Shown here: one piece after another, positions 1-6,964 of the stretch
Layout: each line of letters starts with the position of its first letter
Numbering within the stretch: position 1 is the stretch's first letter
NCBI GenBank assembly: GCA_019694575.1
Contig: JAIBBR010000001.1
Coordinates: forward strand, 1-64,000
DNA: 64,000 bases
DNA from: Myxococcaceae bacterium
Lineage (GTDB): Bacteria; Myxococcota; Myxococcia; Myxococcales; Myxococcaceae
Direction of reading: 5' to 3'
Notes under the pieces: generated by a model
Told to the model about the DNA's origin: nothing
Databases searched by the model: none
Seen by the model: the letters and a program-made list of their open reading frames with translations, nothing else
Program-made: the position numbers and the translations under genes

Positions 1-111
1 AATAATGGAGACCCCGGATGGTTGACCCTCTGGCGCGGTTACCGTCGCATCCTCGAGGCCGATGAGCTCGCTGCCCGTCTGCACCCCGTCGTCGACTTTC
101 CAGAGATGTGA
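1..111 (+). CDS. C-terminal end of an IS4-type transposase (partial)
   Basis: An open frame enters from the window edge and stops at 109-111, giving 36 residues. It contains GDPGWLTLWRGYRRIL, which resembles the conserved C-terminal block (G-x-PG-x-x-x-L-W-R-G-x-x-x-L) of IS4-family DDE transposases. The catalytic residues lie outside the window, so activity cannot be judged. The frame ends 61 bases before the stop of the convergent cyclic-nucleotide-binding gene, and two 15-bp direct repeats lie between them. The element end should therefore be here, but I cannot delimit its terminal inverted repeat from one side. Only the C-terminus is visible, so the family call is moderate. Confidence 0.55.
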   Translation, partial: NNGDPGWLTLWRGYRRILEADELAARLHPVVDFPEM

Positions 112-132
112 TCAATCATGAGCTTTGGAAAA

Positions 133-172
133 TCCGGCACCAGTCCGCCCAGTCCGGTCCGGCACCAGTCCG
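133..172. repeat. Two direct copies of a 15-bp sequence
   Basis: TCCGGCACCAGTCCG occurs at 133-147 and exactly again at 158-172, separated by 10 bases that contain a shorter related AGTCCGG. The second copy abuts the stop codon of the cyclic-nucleotide-binding gene. It lies just after the transposase fragment, so it may belong to the insertion-sequence end or be a local duplication. Which of these is undecided. Confidence 0.6.
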
Positions 173-691
173 TCAACCCAGCGTGCGGGTGCGCTTCACC
201 GCGGGGCGAATCAGGGTGCCTTCATCATCAGAAACACTTTCAGTGAGCCGCGAATTGGTGCGGCGCAACCTTCGCGATAGCTCACGGCAGAGATTCTGCA
301 GAATCAGCACGTATGTGGTCGGGCTCTGCTGATAGAGCGTGAAGAGATCGCGGTTGCTCAATGAGAGCAGGGTGGCGGGCTTGTCGACGATCACCGTGGC
401 CGAGCGCTTCTGAATGTCGACCAGCGTCATCTCGCCGAAAAACTCACCCGGCCCCAAGCGCACCATTTTCACCCGACGCCCCGAAGCATTGTCGCGGCAC
501 ACCACGACTTCTCCGCTGCGCACCAGCCACATGTCGCGGCCTGTTTCGCCTTGCTTGCACACCTGCTCGCCTGGCGCGAACTCGCGAAATTTCATCATTT
601 CGATGACCTGTGTCAGCGCTGGCTCTTCGAGCCCCCCGAACAAGGCAATCGACGGCAGAAATTTTTGCAGATCGGCGGCATTTTTGCCCAC
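173..691 (-). CDS. Single-domain cyclic-nucleotide-binding (CRP/PKA-type) protein
   Basis: A protein of about 172 residues made of one cyclic-nucleotide-binding beta-roll. It has the phosphate-binding-cassette-like stretch GPGEFFGEMTLVD followed by RSATVIVDKPATLLSL, then a helical segment and a short basic tail. No helix-turn-helix follows, so unlike CRP it should not bind DNA itself. In this family such stand-alone domains usually sense cAMP/cGMP or act as scaffolds. I chose GTG at 691 because GGAGG lies 9 bases upstream; the TTG at 697 is only 3 bases from it. The gene is last in a leftward set after MoxR and the VWA gene, with the GTG just beyond the VWA stop. Ligand binding is not proven by sequence: the family Arg contacting the phosphate is not clearly in place. 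Confidence 0.8.
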   Translation of the reverse strand: MGKNAADLQKFLPSIALFGGLEEPALTQVIEMMKFREFAPGEQVCKQGETGRDMWLVRSGEVVVCRDNASGRRVKMVRLGPGEFFGEMTLVDIQKRSATVIVDKPATLLSLSNRDLFTLYQQSPTTYVLILQNLCRELSRRLRRTNSRLTESVSDDEGTLIRPAVKRTRTLG

Positions 692-693
692 GG

Positions 694-1863
694 TCAACGG
701 CCTCCTCGCATCAAGTGGTGAACCGATTCGCCCAACCCCTCGAGTGTAAGGGGGAACATGGGAAAAACCTTACCAATGACGTCGATGGTGGTTTGCCACC
801 AGGCTGACGGAGGCTCGGGGTTGAGCCACGCCGAGTGTTGAAAGTGCCCGCGCAGCGCCATCAACCAGCCGATACCCTCGGTGTCGTCGCTTGGCCACCC
901 TGAACGCGACATCAGCTCCCAAGGAGCCATCAGCGCGTCTCCCACCACGATCAATTTGTAGTTTGTGCCGCATTCTAAGAAGAGCTGATGCAGGGTGACG
1001 GGGTCAGACAACCGCGCGTCCTTGAAAACCCGGCCGTAAATGCAGTTGTGAAAGTAGTAGCTGCGCAGCTCTTTAAAGTGCGTCGCTTTCTTGGCGGCGG
1101 TGAACAGGCGAGACATCACGTCGGCGTACGGGTCCATCGAGCCGCCCACGTCCATCAGTAAAATCACACGCGTATTCGACTTGCGTGGAGGCCGCAGCGC
1201 CACCTGCAACTCGCCCAAGTTCTTCGCGGTCTGATCAATCGTCTCGTCGACGTCGACCTCGTCGGCCAAACCATCGCGCGAAAACGCCCGCAGTTTGCGC
1301 AGCGCCAAACCGAGCTGCCGCACATCGAGCACCATGTCGTCGCGGTACTCTTTGAAGTGCCGTTCGGTGGCCACACGAATGGCTCGCCGGTTACCGCCTT
1401 CGCCCCCCACGCGAATGCCGTCACGCGCCGCGCCTGAATGGCCGAAGGGAGAACGGCCCCCCGTGCCCACCCACTTGCTGCCGCCGTCATGCCGCTCTTT
1501 TTGCTCCTTCAACCGTTCTTGCAGCAGCTTCTCGAGCGTCTCGGCATCGAGTTGCTCGAGCAACGCCTGCTCTTCAGGGGTGAGCTGAGCGCCACGCTTT
1601 TTCGCTTCTTTCAACCATTCCAGCAGCTGTTGGTGAATTTCTACCGCTGACGATTCAATGCCTTTGAAGTGCTTGGCAAAGGCCTGATCAAATGCGTCTA
1701 AATGTGCTTCAGAATGCACCAGCAGTGCACGGGCGATGTCATAAAAACCGTCGAGTGAGCTTGCATGCAAGCCTTGGCCAAGGGCCTGAGCGAGCGCAAT
1801 GGCTTCGTGCGTACCGACGGGCACTTTGCGTGAACGCAACTCGTAGAGAAAAGAAACGAACAT
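694..1863 (-). CDS. VWA-domain protein of the CoxE/YeiR-like MoxR-partner type
   Basis: A protein of 389 residues. Its N-terminal half is helical and charged, with an acidic, glutamine-rich run around residues 85-125. The C-terminal half is a von Willebrand A fold with a MIDAS metal site beginning DVGGSMD (D-x-G-x-S) near residue 240. VWA proteins of this kind pair with MoxR AAA+ ATPases to remodel or metallate target proteins. The MoxR gene lies 28 bases upstream on the same strand, which supports that role here. ATG at 1863 is preferred over the adjacent TTG at 1866. The client is unknown: no oxidase or dehydrogenase subunit genes lie next to it. Cytoplasmic; no signal peptide or membrane segment. 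Confidence 0.88.
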   Translation of the reverse strand: MFVSFLYELRSRKVPVGTHEAIALAQALGQGLHASSLDGFYDIARALLVHSEAHLDAFDQAFAKHFKGIESSAVEIHQQLLEWLKEAKKRGAQLTPEEQALLEQLDAETLEKLLQERLKEQKERHDGGSKWVGTGGRSPFGHSGAARDGIRVGGEGGNRRAIRVATERHFKEYRDDMVLDVRQLGLALRKLRAFSRDGLADEVDVDETIDQTAKNLGELQVALRPPRKSNTRVILLMDVGGSMDPYADVMSRLFTAAKKATHFKELRSYYFHNCIYGRVFKDARLSDPVTLHQLFLECGTNYKLIVVGDALMAPWELMSRSGWPSDDTEGIGWLMALRGHFQHSAWLNPEPPSAWWQTTIDVIGKVFPMFPLTLEGLGESVHHLMRGGR

Positions 1864-1891
1864 CAAGCGCCAAACCTTTTACGCCGGCATC

Positions 1892-2716
1892 TTATGCCCG
1901 GCTGCGACGCCCTGAGAATGCCTCGCTGAACGCCGACAAGTCTTGCTCGCGTTTGAGCAGCGCACCCAAGAAGGGCAGATTTTCGTCGAGCTTCACGCTG
2001 GTGATGCCCGAAGCCTTGAGCGCGGCCAGCCAGTCGACCAGCTCACTGGTGCTGGGGCGTTTGCGCAGCCGGGTGAAGTTGCGCAGCTCGTAGAAAATCT
2101 CCATCGCTTGGGTCACCAACTTGTCTGTCAAATCAGGGTGGTGAACCCTGACGATGCGCTTCATCAACGCCTCGTCGGGAAAGTCAATGAAGTGAAAGAC
2201 ACAGCGCCGCAAAAACGCGTCGGGCAGGTCTTTCTCGTTGTTGCTGGTGATGATCACCACGGGGCGGTTCACCGCTGCCACTTCGCGATCAGTCTCGATA
2301 ATGCGAAAGCGCATGCGATCGAGCTCATGGAGCAAGTCGTTGGGGAACTCCAAGTCGGCTTTGTCGATTTCGTCGATCAGCAGCACTTGCCGGCTCGGCG
2401 CGGCGAAAGATTCTCCCAGCGGCCCCAAACGAATGTACTTGTTGATGTCGCGCACGTCGTGATCGTTGAAGCGCGAGTCGTGCAAACGTTGCACCGCGTC
2501 GTACACATACAACCCGTCTTGGGCGCGGCTGGTGCTCTTCACGTGCCAGGTGAGCAGCGGCAGGTTGAGCGCTTTAGAAACAGCTTCAGCGAGCAGCGTC
2601 TTGCCGGTGCCAGGCTCGCCCTTGACAAGCAGAGGGCGTTGTAACGCCAGCGCGCAATCGACGGCCGCACGCAGGCTTTCATTGGTGAGGTACGACTCAG
2701 TTCCCGTAAAGCGCAT
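1892..2716 (-). CDS. MoxR-family AAA+ ATPase
   Basis: A protein of 274 residues with Walker A GEPGTGKT (33-40), Walker B LLIDEID, and a sensor-1/arginine-finger region SNNEKDLPDAFLRRC. All are intact, so it should hydrolyse ATP as a hexamer. MoxR ATPases act as chaperones that insert cofactors or assemble complexes together with a VWA-domain partner. Here the partner gene follows immediately in the same direction, and a cyclic-nucleotide-binding gene closes the set. The three are probably co-transcribed. Upstream lies the 182-bp inverted-repeat element, so the promoter must lie within or beside that element. Confidence 0.93.
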   Translation of the reverse strand: MRFTGTESYLTNESLRAAVDCALALQRPLLVKGEPGTGKTLLAEAVSKALNLPLLTWHVKSTSRAQDGLYVYDAVQRLHDSRFNDHDVRDINKYIRLGPLGESFAAPSRQVLLIDEIDKADLEFPNDLLHELDRMRFRIIETDREVAAVNRPVVIITSNNEKDLPDAFLRRCVFHFIDFPDEALMKRIVRVHHPDLTDKLVTQAMEIFYELRNFTRLRKRPSTSELVDWLAALKASGITSVKLDENLPFLGALLKREQDLSAFSEAFSGRRSRA

Positions 2717-2750
2717 GGGCGAACGTATATGCGTGGTGTGCAGGTTGCGC

Positions 2751-2932
2751 TAGAGCGCCGAACAGGTTACCGGATCGTCACGAGGGTGCTGAGACCGAAG
2801 CGAGGCGGGCGCCCGAGGAAGGAGCCCCGGAGGCGTGCCGTTGGGCACGTCGAGGAGCGGACTGACGAGGCCGCAGGCCGCAGCGAGAGGATCGGCAGCC
2901 GCAGTAGGTCGGGTAACCTGTTCGGTGCTCTA
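2751..2932. repeat. 182-bp element with 21-bp terminal inverted repeats (MITE-like or structured RNA)
   Basis: TAGAGCGCCGAACAGGTTACC (first 20 bases of 2751-2771 plus one) is repeated inverted at 2912-2932 with a single mismatch, which would be a G-U pair in RNA. The interior is GC- and purine-rich and contains a perfect CGGGCGCCCG palindrome near 2806 and a GTGCC/GGCAC stem with a 4-base loop near 2835-2849. It also contains GGCC/GGCC around 2870. It encodes no convincing protein. It sits between the end of the oxygenase gene and the start of the MoxR gene, both leftward. It could be a non-autonomous transposable element, a retron-like or other folded RNA, or a long attenuator. No second copy was seen in this window. 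Confidence 0.65.
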
Positions 2933-2945
2933 GGGCTCTAGCAGT

Positions 2946-3665
2946 TTACGGCTCGAGCGTTTTGCGCAGTGCTTCGCTGTTCGACATGCCACGGCGGGCG
3001 CGGTCTTCGAGAAACGCGGCGAACCCGGCGCGTGATTCGATCTTGAACGAGGGCACAGCCGCCAAGAACCGTGGAGCCAAATGGTACTGCTCGAGCACCA
3101 CGCTCAAACGGAGATTTCCCGAAGGTGGCAACGCTGTAACTTCGTGCTCCAAGTCGCCGCGAAAGTGCAGCAACAAACCGGGTTGGGGCTGAATGCAAGC
3201 CACGGCGCGGTCTTTACGCCACAGCCGAAGCGCGCCGCCTTCTCTCGGCGGCACCGTCAGGTACAGCACGCTCACCCACAATGGTGTGGCGGTCACATCT
3301 CCGCTCGGCCCTCGCAATGTGCCGTCGAGGTGCCGACCCACCGCAGCGTTCTCGTTCAAAACCAACACATTGAGGTACCAAGCGTTGGGCGCAGGTGTCT
3401 TGCCGAGCAACCGGGCTTTCATGCTGCGCAACCGCAAGGTGGCTTTTTCGTGAAGCGCCAAGTCGAGAAAGGGAGTCCACTCGGGAAAACGCTCCTTCAC
3501 CCGCAATAAGCCGTCAGCAGTGAACGTGATGGCAAAGCCCCGGCTGCCCTTAAACGAACCAGCCAAAGTGCTGCGGTCGAGCAGCAAAGACCCCAACGCG
3601 GCGTCACGCAGGCGCGAGAGCGCTTCGCCAGTCAATGCTTCAGGCTGTGCCACCCACGCGGCCAA
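2946..3665 (-). CDS. 2-oxoglutarate/Fe(II)-dependent oxygenase-like protein
   Basis: A protein of about 239 residues with the facial triad of prolyl-4-hydroxylase-type oxygenases: H112-x-D114 in GRHLDGT, a distal H174 in GDLEHEV, and R186 (NLRLSVVLEQY) in the position that holds 2-oxoglutarate. The strand spacing fits a double-stranded beta-helix. It has no signal peptide, so it should be cytoplasmic. The substrate is unknown; relatives hydroxylate proteins or small molecules. The start is uncertain: TTG at 3665 gives the full length, with only a weak GAGAGA upstream, and a GTG four codons later is also possible. It stands alone, divergent from the PilZ-AMIN gene. Confidence 0.75.
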   Translation of the reverse strand: MAAWVAQPEALTGEALSRLRDAALGSLLLDRSTLAGSFKGSRGFAITFTADGLLRVKERFPEWTPFLDLALHEKATLRLRSMKARLLGKTPAPNAWYLNVLVLNENAAVGRHLDGTLRGPSGDVTATPLWVSVLYLTVPPREGGALRLWRKDRAVACIQPQPGLLLHFRGDLEHEVTALPPSGNLRLSVVLEQYHLAPRFLAAVPSFKIESRAGFAAFLEDRARRGMSNSEALRKTLEP

Positions 3666-3724
3666 GGTGCGTAATTCTCTCTCGAAAAAGTTGCTTCGAA
3701 ACGTGACTGCTTCAGACTTGTAGC

Positions 3725-4780
3725 ATGGACACTCAAGCCATCGAGAAGCCGCACCGCTCGCATCGCGTCACCTTTGGGCAACCGGTACGGGTGGTGCCGA
3801 TTGGCGGGCCTCCACGCGCTTACCGGGTATTCGCTGGCAACCTCTCGCGCGACGGCATTTTTTTGAAGATGGCCGAGCCCTTTGAAGCAGGCACACGGCT
3901 GGCGCTGTCGTTAGAGGCCCGTGGCCGCGTGTTGCCCTTTGCCCAAGGTGAAGTGGTGTGGCGCGCCAATGCCGAGCCTGAAAAGCACCGCATCGCCGGG
4001 TTAGGTGTGCGCTTCACCGGCTTTTTGCACCCGCGTGCTGATGAGCTCGTCGATTACTTGGTGGCCAATATCGACACTGGTGAACCGCTCGAGCTGGCGC
4101 CCGAAGTTCCGTATTGGAAGCGACGGCCGGTGCGCGCGGTGGCGATCGCCGCGGGTATCGTCGGTCTGTTAGCGGGTGGTTTGTTCGCGTTGTTGACGCA
4201 CGAGACCGAAGTGGCTGACCCCGCAGCGGCCGAAGAAGTGGTGACGGCACCCACACCGGCGGCTCCAACGCCGGTGGCGCAACAGGCCGCCGTGCCTGTG
4301 CCGGCGGGAACTGCACCAACCGCTGCGATTGAGGCCGCGCCGCCGTTTCAGCCCAAGCCGTTGAAAGCGCCGGTGGCAGCGAAGGTGCCGCGTTTGCCCG
4401 AACTTGATTTGCGTGCCGGTGCGCCGGCGCCTGAAGTGCCCAGTAAGCCAATGGAGGCGCTCGATCGCACCTTGCCAATGCCCACTTCAGCGGTCTCGGC
4501 GATTCGGCTGGTTGAAAAAGGTGAGCGCGTCGACATGACGTTCCGCTTCGAGGGCAACGCGGCTGTAACTGAAGTCTTTCGCATGTCGAAACCTGATCGT
4601 TTGGTCGTCGATCTCTCGGGCCGTGCGCCGTCGAAGAGCCACCGCGTCGAGGTGACCGGTGGAGCGATCAAAGCGGTTCGCATTGGCAAGGGTGAGAAGG
4701 GCACGCGGCTCGTTTTCGATCTCAACGCGCCGTTGAAAGTGACCGAGCGCCAAGGCAACCGCGTTCGCTTGTCGCACTAA
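3725..4780 (+). CDS. PilZ - transmembrane - AMIN fusion protein
   Basis: A protein of 351 residues in three parts. Residues 1-115 form a PilZ-like domain, with an N-terminal HRSHRV arginine patch and NLSRDG (39-44), which fits the (D/N)-x-S-x-x-G signature. The first motif is RxxR rather than RxxxR, so c-di-GMP binding is plausible but not certain. Residues 136-157 are one hydrophobic membrane helix. A Pro/Ala-rich linker leads to residues 261-351, an AMIN-type domain (VDMTFRFEG, RLVVDLSGR, TRLVFDL). AMIN domains occur in PilQ and AmiC and bind peptidoglycan or localise envelope machines. The topology suggests a cytoplasmic sensor joined to a periplasmic wall-binding domain. It stands alone, 50 bases before a TPR-like gene. 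Confidence 0.85.
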   Translation: MDTQAIEKPHRSHRVTFGQPVRVVPIGGPPRAYRVFAGNLSRDGIFLKMAEPFEAGTRLALSLEARGRVLPFAQGEVVWRANAEPEKHRIAGLGVRFTGFLHPRADELVDYLVANIDTGEPLELAPEVPYWKRRPVRAVAIAAGIVGLLAGGLFALLTHETEVADPAAAEEVVTAPTPAAPTPVAQQAAVPVPAGTAPTAAIEAAPPFQPKPLKAPVAAKVPRLPELDLRAGAPAPEVPSKPMEALDRTLPMPTSAVSAIRLVEKGERVDMTFRFEGNAAVTEVFRMSKPDRLVVDLSGRAPSKSHRVEVTGGAIKAVRIGKGEKGTRLVFDLNAPLKVTERQGNRVRLSH

Positions 4781-4830
4781 CGCGTCTGGGAGCTGGGTGC
4801 CGGACTTTCCGTGTTTCCATTCGCACTCTC

Positions 4831-5643
4831 GTGAGCATTTCGCTTCGTCTACGGCTGTGCGATGCACATGGCGCCGTGGCTCTTTCGACGCCTGGGCGCT
4901 TGCGCCCGCTACAACGCATTGTCACTGTCGGCAGCGCCATCGCCCTGGGCTTCGTGGTGGGCATGTCTTGGCCGGGCATTCCGTCGCTCGCGGCGGCTTT
5001 TGCGGTGTACCTGCTGCTCTCGCTCGCGCAGCGCATTTACGTGAACAGCTGGGTAGAACGCGCCGATCGCGCTCGCCATGCGCTCGACGGCCCGGCCCTT
5101 CGTGTCAGCGTACAGAAGCTGTGGCCCTTTGCGCACCCCACAGCGCTCGCTCCCCGGCTGCGGCTGCACCATGCGCTGGGGTGGATGATGGAAGAGCAGT
5201 GGTTCACTGCCCTTGAAGAGCTTTCGACGGGTGATGGCGACGGGCTGCATCTGATTGATAAAGCCGCTTGGCTCGGCAATCGTGCTTTCTGCCGCGCGCG
5301 CACGGGCAATTTCGACTTAGGCATGACCGACGCGTACTTTGCTTTGGAGACCGCGAAGCGTTCTGAAGAGCCCGCTTCTGTCGCTGCTCAGCAAGGCATC
5401 TTGGGGGCGATTCTGGTGATGCATGGAGAAGCGTCGTCGGCGCTCTCGTATTTACAAGCGGCGGTGACTGACGGCTCAGGCCCCGGCGCATTGGTTGGCT
5501 TGCGGCAGTATTTCTTGGGCGAAGCGCACCATGCGCTGGGCCATGCCGAGGCGGCGCAAGTCGCGTGGCGGGCGGCGGTACAGGCTGGTGCGCCGGGCGG
5601 TTTTGGTGCACAGGCCCGCGCACGCTTGGAAAAAACAGCGTGA
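4831..5643 (+). CDS. TPR-like membrane protein of unknown function
   Basis: A protein of 270 residues read from GTG at 4831. Two adjacent hydrophobic segments (about residues 28-65) would anchor it in the inner membrane. The rest is helical and Ala-rich with repeat-like helix pairs such as LIDKAAWLGNRAFCRARTGN and ALVGLRQYFLGEAHHALGHA, typical of tetratricopeptide repeats that bind partners. No enzymatic motif is visible. It follows the PilZ-AMIN gene by 50 bases and its stop overlaps the GTG start of the decayed TauE/SafE gene (GTGA), so the three were probably one transcript. The N-terminal 15 residues are poorly supported, and a later start is possible. Confidence 0.7.
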   Translation: MSISLRLRLCDAHGAVALSTPGRLRPLQRIVTVGSAIALGFVVGMSWPGIPSLAAAFAVYLLLSLAQRIYVNSWVERADRARHALDGPALRVSVQKLWPFAHPTALAPRLRLHHALGWMMEEQWFTALEELSTGDGDGLHLIDKAAWLGNRAFCRARTGNFDLGMTDAYFALETAKRSEEPASVAAQQGILGAILVMHGEASSALSYLQAAVTDGSGPGALVGLRQYFLGEAHHALGHAEAAQVAWRAAVQAGAPGGFGAQARARLEKTA

Positions 5644-5862
5644 ATGACCCGCTGATCATCGGCTCGGCGCTCACGGCGGTGGCCTTCTGCGCCGGCGTGA
5701 TCGACGCCATTGCTGGCGGAGGCGGGTTGCTCACCGTACCCACTGCTCTTCACCGGCATCGACACGCACTCGGTGTTTGGCACCAACAAAGGCCAATCGG
5801 TGTGGGGCTCGCTCGGAGCGCTGGTGCTCAAGCTTGGCTCCGACTTGTGGCAGCAAACGTGA
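5640..5862 (+). pseudogene. Frameshifted, truncated TauE/SafE (TSUP) permease remnant
   Basis: From GTG at 5640 the frame encodes an N-terminal TSUP helix containing CAGVIDAIAGGGGLLTVP, the family signature. At about 5742 the frame shifts (one base gained or two lost). The next family block, FTGIDTHSVFGTNKGQSVWG, continues in the following frame and stops at 5860-5862. Only about 75 of the usual 250 residues remain, and the convergent ATP-grasp gene starts its 3' end 9 bases later. The other helices are gone, so this is a relic of a sulfonate/sulfite or organic-anion exporter, not a functional gene. A sequencing error could explain the frameshift but not the missing two thirds. Confidence 0.85.
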
Positions 5863-5870
5863 ATAACTGC

Positions 5871-6914
5871 TCAGACGCTGGCCACGGGCACTTCGCCCGA
5901 GGCCGTACGCTCTGATTTGCCCTTGATTTGATACCGGCTGCATGCCGATTCAACGATGTGGCCGATCAACTGGGTATATGAGAGCCCTCGTTCTTCAGCG
6001 GCCATGGCCAACTCGCTCTGTTTTTCGAGGTACGGGTTGGGGTTCACCTCGAGCACGAAAGGCTCGTTGGTCTTGTTCGAAATGCGAAAGTCGACACGGG
6101 CGTAGTCGCTGACTTTGAGCGCGCGAAAGGCGAGCAGGGCGGCGCGCTCGATGCGGGCTTTCAAGTCAGGCGCCAAATCTTTCGCCATGATCAACCGAGG
6201 AGACCCTTCGCTCTCGGGCCCGAACTTCACTTCGCGGTCTGACACTTTTGGCTCTTCGTTCTTCCACTTGGCTCCGAAGTCGAGCTCGACGATGGGCAAA
6301 ATTTCGGGGCGCGTGGCGGTGCCGATGACGCCGCAGTACACCTCGCGGCCATCGACGAACTCTTCAGCCAGCGCTTCGTCATTGAACGTCTTGCGAATGT
6401 CGCGCACGCGGCGGGTCAGTTCTTCCCAGTCGTTGACCACTGAATGCTTGCCGATGCCCAGCGAGGCGTCAGAGCGCGCTGGCTTCACGATGAGAGGAAA
6501 AGCCATTCGCCCGTTGGTTTCGAACGTTTCTCCGTCGAAGGTGGCGAAAGCAGGTGTCGGCACTTCGTGGTAACCGAGCAGTTGCTTGGTGAGAATTTTG
6601 TCTTGCGCCAGCAACAGCCCGGCCGTGCCTGACCCGGTGAAGCGAATGCGGGCCATTTCCATCACCGCGGCGACATTGACTTCGAGCCGATAATCGTCGG
6701 CGAACGTCTCGCAGACGTTGAAGACCAAATCGCCCTTGGCCGAATCAATTGCCTTGAGCAGGTCAGAAACGCGGTCATGCACTGCTACGGTGACCGCTTG
6801 GTGACCCAACTCGCTCAGCGCGTCGGTAATGTGTGTCACCACCGGGTCCATCGGCTCGCCCGACGGTTGGTAATGGAGCACGGCGATCTTCAATGACGGG
6901 AGCGGCGGAGGCAT
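5871..6914 (-). CDS. D-Ala-D-Ala-ligase-like ATP-grasp enzyme
   Basis: A protein of 347 residues related to D-alanine-D-alanine ligases (COG1181 type). It has an N-terminal Rossmann-like domain with GDLVFNVCET, a nucleotide-binding lobe with FPLIVKPARSDASLGIG, and the metal-binding end VLEVNPNPYLEK. ATP-grasp enzymes join a carboxylate to an amine through an acyl-phosphate. Divergence from true Ddl and the absence of other wall genes argue against a main peptidoglycan role. It lies 50 bases downstream of a zinc metallopeptidase gene on the same strand. The pair may form and cleave, or modify, a peptide, but the substrate is unknown. No membrane segment. Confidence 0.85.
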   Translation of the reverse strand: MPPPLPSLKIAVLHYQPSGEPMDPVVTHITDALSELGHQAVTVAVHDRVSDLLKAIDSAKGDLVFNVCETFADDYRLEVNVAAVMEMARIRFTGSGTAGLLLAQDKILTKQLLGYHEVPTPAFATFDGETFETNGRMAFPLIVKPARSDASLGIGKHSVVNDWEELTRRVRDIRKTFNDEALAEEFVDGREVYCGVIGTATRPEILPIVELDFGAKWKNEEPKVSDREVKFGPESEGSPRLIMAKDLAPDLKARIERAALLAFRALKVSDYARVDFRISNKTNEPFVLEVNPNPYLEKQSELAMAAEERGLSYTQLIGHIVESACSRYQIKGKSERTASGEVPVASV

Positions 6915-6964
6915 CTGCCCGCCAAGTTACCGCACCCAAACGAATCTGACTCGGTTGATCAGCG

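Noticed and set aside
1943-2644. Long open frame antisense to the MoxR gene
   Set aside because: It lies wholly opposite a gene with intact AAA+ motifs, has no family resemblance and low-complexity composition; it is a GC-driven shadow.
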